Shown here: piece by piece, positions 59,127 to 64,000 of the stretch
Numbering within the stretch: position 1 is the stretch's first letter
How the letters are laid out: every line of letters starts with the position of its first letter
Origin: Cryptomeria japonica
Taxonomy: Eukaryota; Streptophyta; Pinopsida; Cupressales; Cupressaceae
Length of the DNA: 64,000 bases
Assembly (NCBI RefSeq): GCF_030272615.1
Contig: NC_081412.1
Span: 98,021,796-98,085,795, forward strand
Direction of reading: 5' to 3'
Translations under genes and position numbers: made by a program
Notes under the pieces: model-generated
Told to the model about the DNA's origin: nothing
The model's input: only the letters and a program-made list of their open reading frames with translations
Databases searched by the model: none

Positions 59127-60272
59127 TATCATGCCTGTGAAGTGTGATACCTGCAGCTGCAACACAAAACACTCAATAGATCATTACAAGCATGGTTAAT
59201 GAATTTAAAGCAAAGAAAGATAAAACCATAGCTAAGCGATCTATCGCATCCTAGTAAATGCGAGTATGAATTTTGCTCTTAGATCTGGTTAGGAAAATTC
59301 CAATGACTTGACTACACCTAGATGGAGGATTTAAATGATAAAAATGCATTTAAGCTAGCAATGATAATGATTAAGCTACATGATTCCATGATTATGCTAG
59401 AAAATATGCTAAAATGATGCAATTAAGTCATGATAACAATGCTCAAATGATAACCTAAGATTGCATATGCTTATAGTAACAATGCATGAGATGCAAATGA
59501 GATGGGATGAATCGGGATGGGATCGGGATCCAAAATGGGGTCTATTTATAGGATTTCCAAGGCTAGGGGTGTGGTGGCAGGAATCAACAGTCAAGATTAA
59601 GTCTGAAGATATCAATGGTGAAATTGGAGGAGGTTGGCAAAGAGGTTGGATTAAAGGGAACATTTGTCATCTCTATGGTGACAAGTGTCAAAAGGCTTCT
59701 AGAAGAGGTTGGATGAAAGGGAACATTTTTCATCTCTATGGTGACAAGTGTCAAGAGGCTTCCAAGAGAGGAGACATGTGGCCCAAGAATGCCATGTATC
59801 TCAAGGGGAGAGTATCCACACCATTGGAGGTTAGGATAATGAGGTTAGGATGTGCAAGCCAAGGTAGGTTTAATTAAACCCGAGGTTAGATGGAATGGAT
59901 TAGGTTTGGAAGGGGTTAGGTTAGGTGGTTAAAATTTAGGAGGCATGTGGGTAATTTGAATTTAGAAATTCAAATAATAAGAAGAGACTAATTAATTCTC
60001 GACAACTCATAAATTATTATTTTTTAATTAATTAGAGGATTAGAAGAAATGAATTTGATGGAGAAGAATTAATTAATTTGAATTAATTAATCAAAGGGGA
60101 TTATTGAAATGAACATATTAAATAAATCCTTAGATTTATTAATAAGTAGATGAAAAGGGAGGATTTAATCAAATTGTTAACGAATTCAATTAAATTGGGG
60201 AGGGAGATTAATTGAATAATTGCTTATTCAATTAATTATCTTCAAACCATTTTTAGGTGTATACTCTATACA
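59127..60272 (-). repeat. Tat element 5' LTR
   Basis: 1,146 bp. Compared with the 3' LTR it has an extra 63-bp tandem copy (59642-59767) and a small duplication at its outer end (CTCTATACA). The inner end reads TATCATGCC where the partner has TGTCGTGCC, two G-to-A type changes. Confidence 0.85.
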
Positions 60273-60277
60273 GAGAG

Positions 60278-60333
60278 TATCATCTTACTATAGAAAATGA
60301 AAATTTGAATCAAAATGGTATTGAGTGAATCCA
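60278..60333 (-). pseudogene. Copia RT fragment, right of the Tat insertion
   Basis: Minus strand reads GFTQYHFDSNFHFL, two stops, then DDTL, the copia motif before the YVDD active site (usual form GF..C..DPNLYF...). It joins across the TSD to the YVDDSLI at 42770, proving that the Tat element landed inside a copia RT gene. Confidence 0.65.
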
Positions 60334-60816
60334 TGTCATGCCCAAAATTTAGGGCAAAAACGGAACAATTTTTTTTTTAAAATACTAATTAATTAACAAG
60401 TTCGCTCACACGACAAGCGTTAATGAATTTGCCATAATTATATTCGAGCTAATTCTGAAACGAACCAAGCATCGATTATTGTTTAATTATATTTGTGGAA
60501 ATCTAACTGGTCTAATTTTATCTCCACGAGATACCTAGTCATTAAATTTTATTAAATCAATCATGATAAAGAAATTAGGAGAGGAAAATTAATTCAATTT
60601 CCAATATGACTATATAGTCTAAACATCCATTTTTAAATTTTAATGCTCTAATTAAATTAACTAGGGCATAATCACATTAAATACATATAAAATTATAAGG
60701 CTAGGCTTAAAAATCTTAGATTTATATAATTCACTTTCCTTTTACTTTCTATTTGGTATTCAAACAGAGGTATTTAATTATTAAAACCTCTATTAAATAT
60801 TTACTCCAAAATACAA

Positions 60817-60818
<2 letters not shown>

Positions 60819-60897
<79 letters not shown>
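60819..60897. repeat. (TA)n microsatellite
   Basis: About 39 TA units. Confidence 0.95.
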
Positions 60898-60900
<3 letters not shown>

Positions 60901-61156
60901 TCCTTTAAAAATAATAACTTTCCAATATAATAGTCAATATTTTTCCAACCCTAATTAGGGATCTATTTTTTTTATATATATATATTAATAACTCTAAACT
61001 ATCATATTATTTTATTTCATTTACCCTAGCCCTACCCGGGCTAGGGTTTACTCCCTTTTTTTTTTATTACCACTGAATTTTTTTACAGGCCGAAACCCCA
61101 TGGCGGTGGCCATTTTTGATGCAGAGTTTTGAAGAAGGGCGAAGGGCCGAGGGCGC

Positions 61157-61315
61157 CATTGTGTGAACGCACAGTGGCGGCGCGGCACCACTGTGTGTCC
61201 ACACAGTGGCGGCCGCGGCCAACACTGTGCGCCCACACAGTGGGAGCCGAAGCGGCCCACACTGTGTGTTCGCACAGTGCAAGCCGCACGGCCCACACTG
61301 TGTGCACACACAGTG
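61157..61315. repeat. Array of five GC-rich hairpins in unit C
   Basis: Copies of CACTGTGTGTCCACACAGTG (8-bp arms, variable loop) start at 61157, 61189, 61223, 61260 and 61296, spaced 32-37 bp, separated by GC-rich links. Frames on both strands are repeat artefacts. Confidence 0.85.
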
Positions 61316-61356
61316 GGGTCCGCGAACAGCCAAATTTTTCCCTTATTTTTTTTTTG

Positions 61357-61361
<5 letters not shown>

Positions 61362-61415
<54 letters not shown>
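61362..61415. repeat. (TA)n microsatellite
   Basis: About 26 TA units, shortly after the hairpin array. Confidence 0.95.
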
Positions 61416-61422
<7 letters not shown>

Positions 61423-61550
61423 AATTTATAAGTATAAAAGTTTTAAGGGTGAATATATATAAATATATATATTTTTTTAATAAGATTTAACATGCAAATT
61501 TTTAAACAAAATAACAAAGGAAAACATTATGTTAAATCAAATTACATGTG

Positions 61551-64000
<2,450 letters not shown>

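Larger units (their letters stand above)
42779..60272 (-). mobile_element. Tat-lineage gypsy element, 17.5 kb including a nested unit
   Basis: Flanked by TSD gagag (42774-42778 and 60273-60277), inserted in the RT gene of a copia element. LTRs at 42779-43870 and 59127-60272. On the minus strand: leader, gag, protease, a long linker, RT, RNase H, a second RNase H, integrase, then a long 3' region split by unit B. Without unit B it is about 13.3 kb. The extra RNase H after the first is typical of the Tat lineage (Ogre, Retand). All genes carry stops or shifts, so it is dead. Confidence 0.85.

Noticed and set aside
61157-61315. CRISPR array
   Set aside because: Spacing is irregular, links are themselves related, and the context is plant LTR DNA.
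61048-61490. Six overlapping frames of 74-100 codons
   Set aside because: Caused by the hairpin array and TA tracts lacking stops; no domain.

Overview
This 64-kb window reads as seed-plant nuclear intergenic DNA, probably from a species with a very large genome; a gymnosperm is my guess, inferred from long old LTRs, heavy nesting and low gene density. It is AT-rich and I see no convincing host gene, rRNA gene, functional tRNA gene or CRISPR array. Nearly everything that can be explained is LTR retrotransposon DNA, and most boundaries below were fixed by eye from TG...CA ends, primer-binding sites, polypurine tracts and target-site duplications (TSDs).

Layout, left to right. 1-1791: 3' end of a decayed plus-strand LTR element. 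3518-11538 and 12519-20437: two minus-strand members of one family with LTRs of about 1.1-1.2 kb, an initiator-Met primer site, a gag-like ORF1 with five CCHC zinc knuckles, a large unrecognised ORF2 (about 1,120 codons) and no polymerase. A third, divergent, truncated member lies at 37989-39757. 20443-22164: remnant of a gypsy-type gag gene, broken by a coding-free 3.9-kb LTR-like unit (unit A, 22165-33975, TSD ctcat). Unit A is itself broken by a young gypsy element (23571-31457, TSD cactt) carrying gag and protease only. 33981-35962: another decayed plus-strand element related to the one at the left edge. 37440-40665: an AT-rich tandem duplication interrupted by the third family member.

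41297-60333 is a nested stack. The 3' half of a degenerate copia pol gene (minus strand) is split by a 17.5-kb Tat-lineage gypsy element (42779-60272, TSD gagag). The Tat element holds broken gag, protease, RT, dual RNase H and integrase genes and is itself split by a second coding-free 4.17-kb unit (unit B, 44238-48411, TSD tataa/tttaa). A third such unit (unit C) starts at 60334, inside the copia remnant, and runs off the window.

The genes do not form a host pathway. ORF1 and ORF2, and the gag-protease element, look like non-autonomous retroelement cargo that would need polymerase and integrase from elsewhere. The most unusual signals are the five-knuckle ORF1 plus large ORF2 design with a stop codon followed directly by ATG, a 27-nt quasi-palindrome recurring in two unrelated LTR families, and GC-rich hairpin minisatellites inside otherwise AT-rich LTR units.
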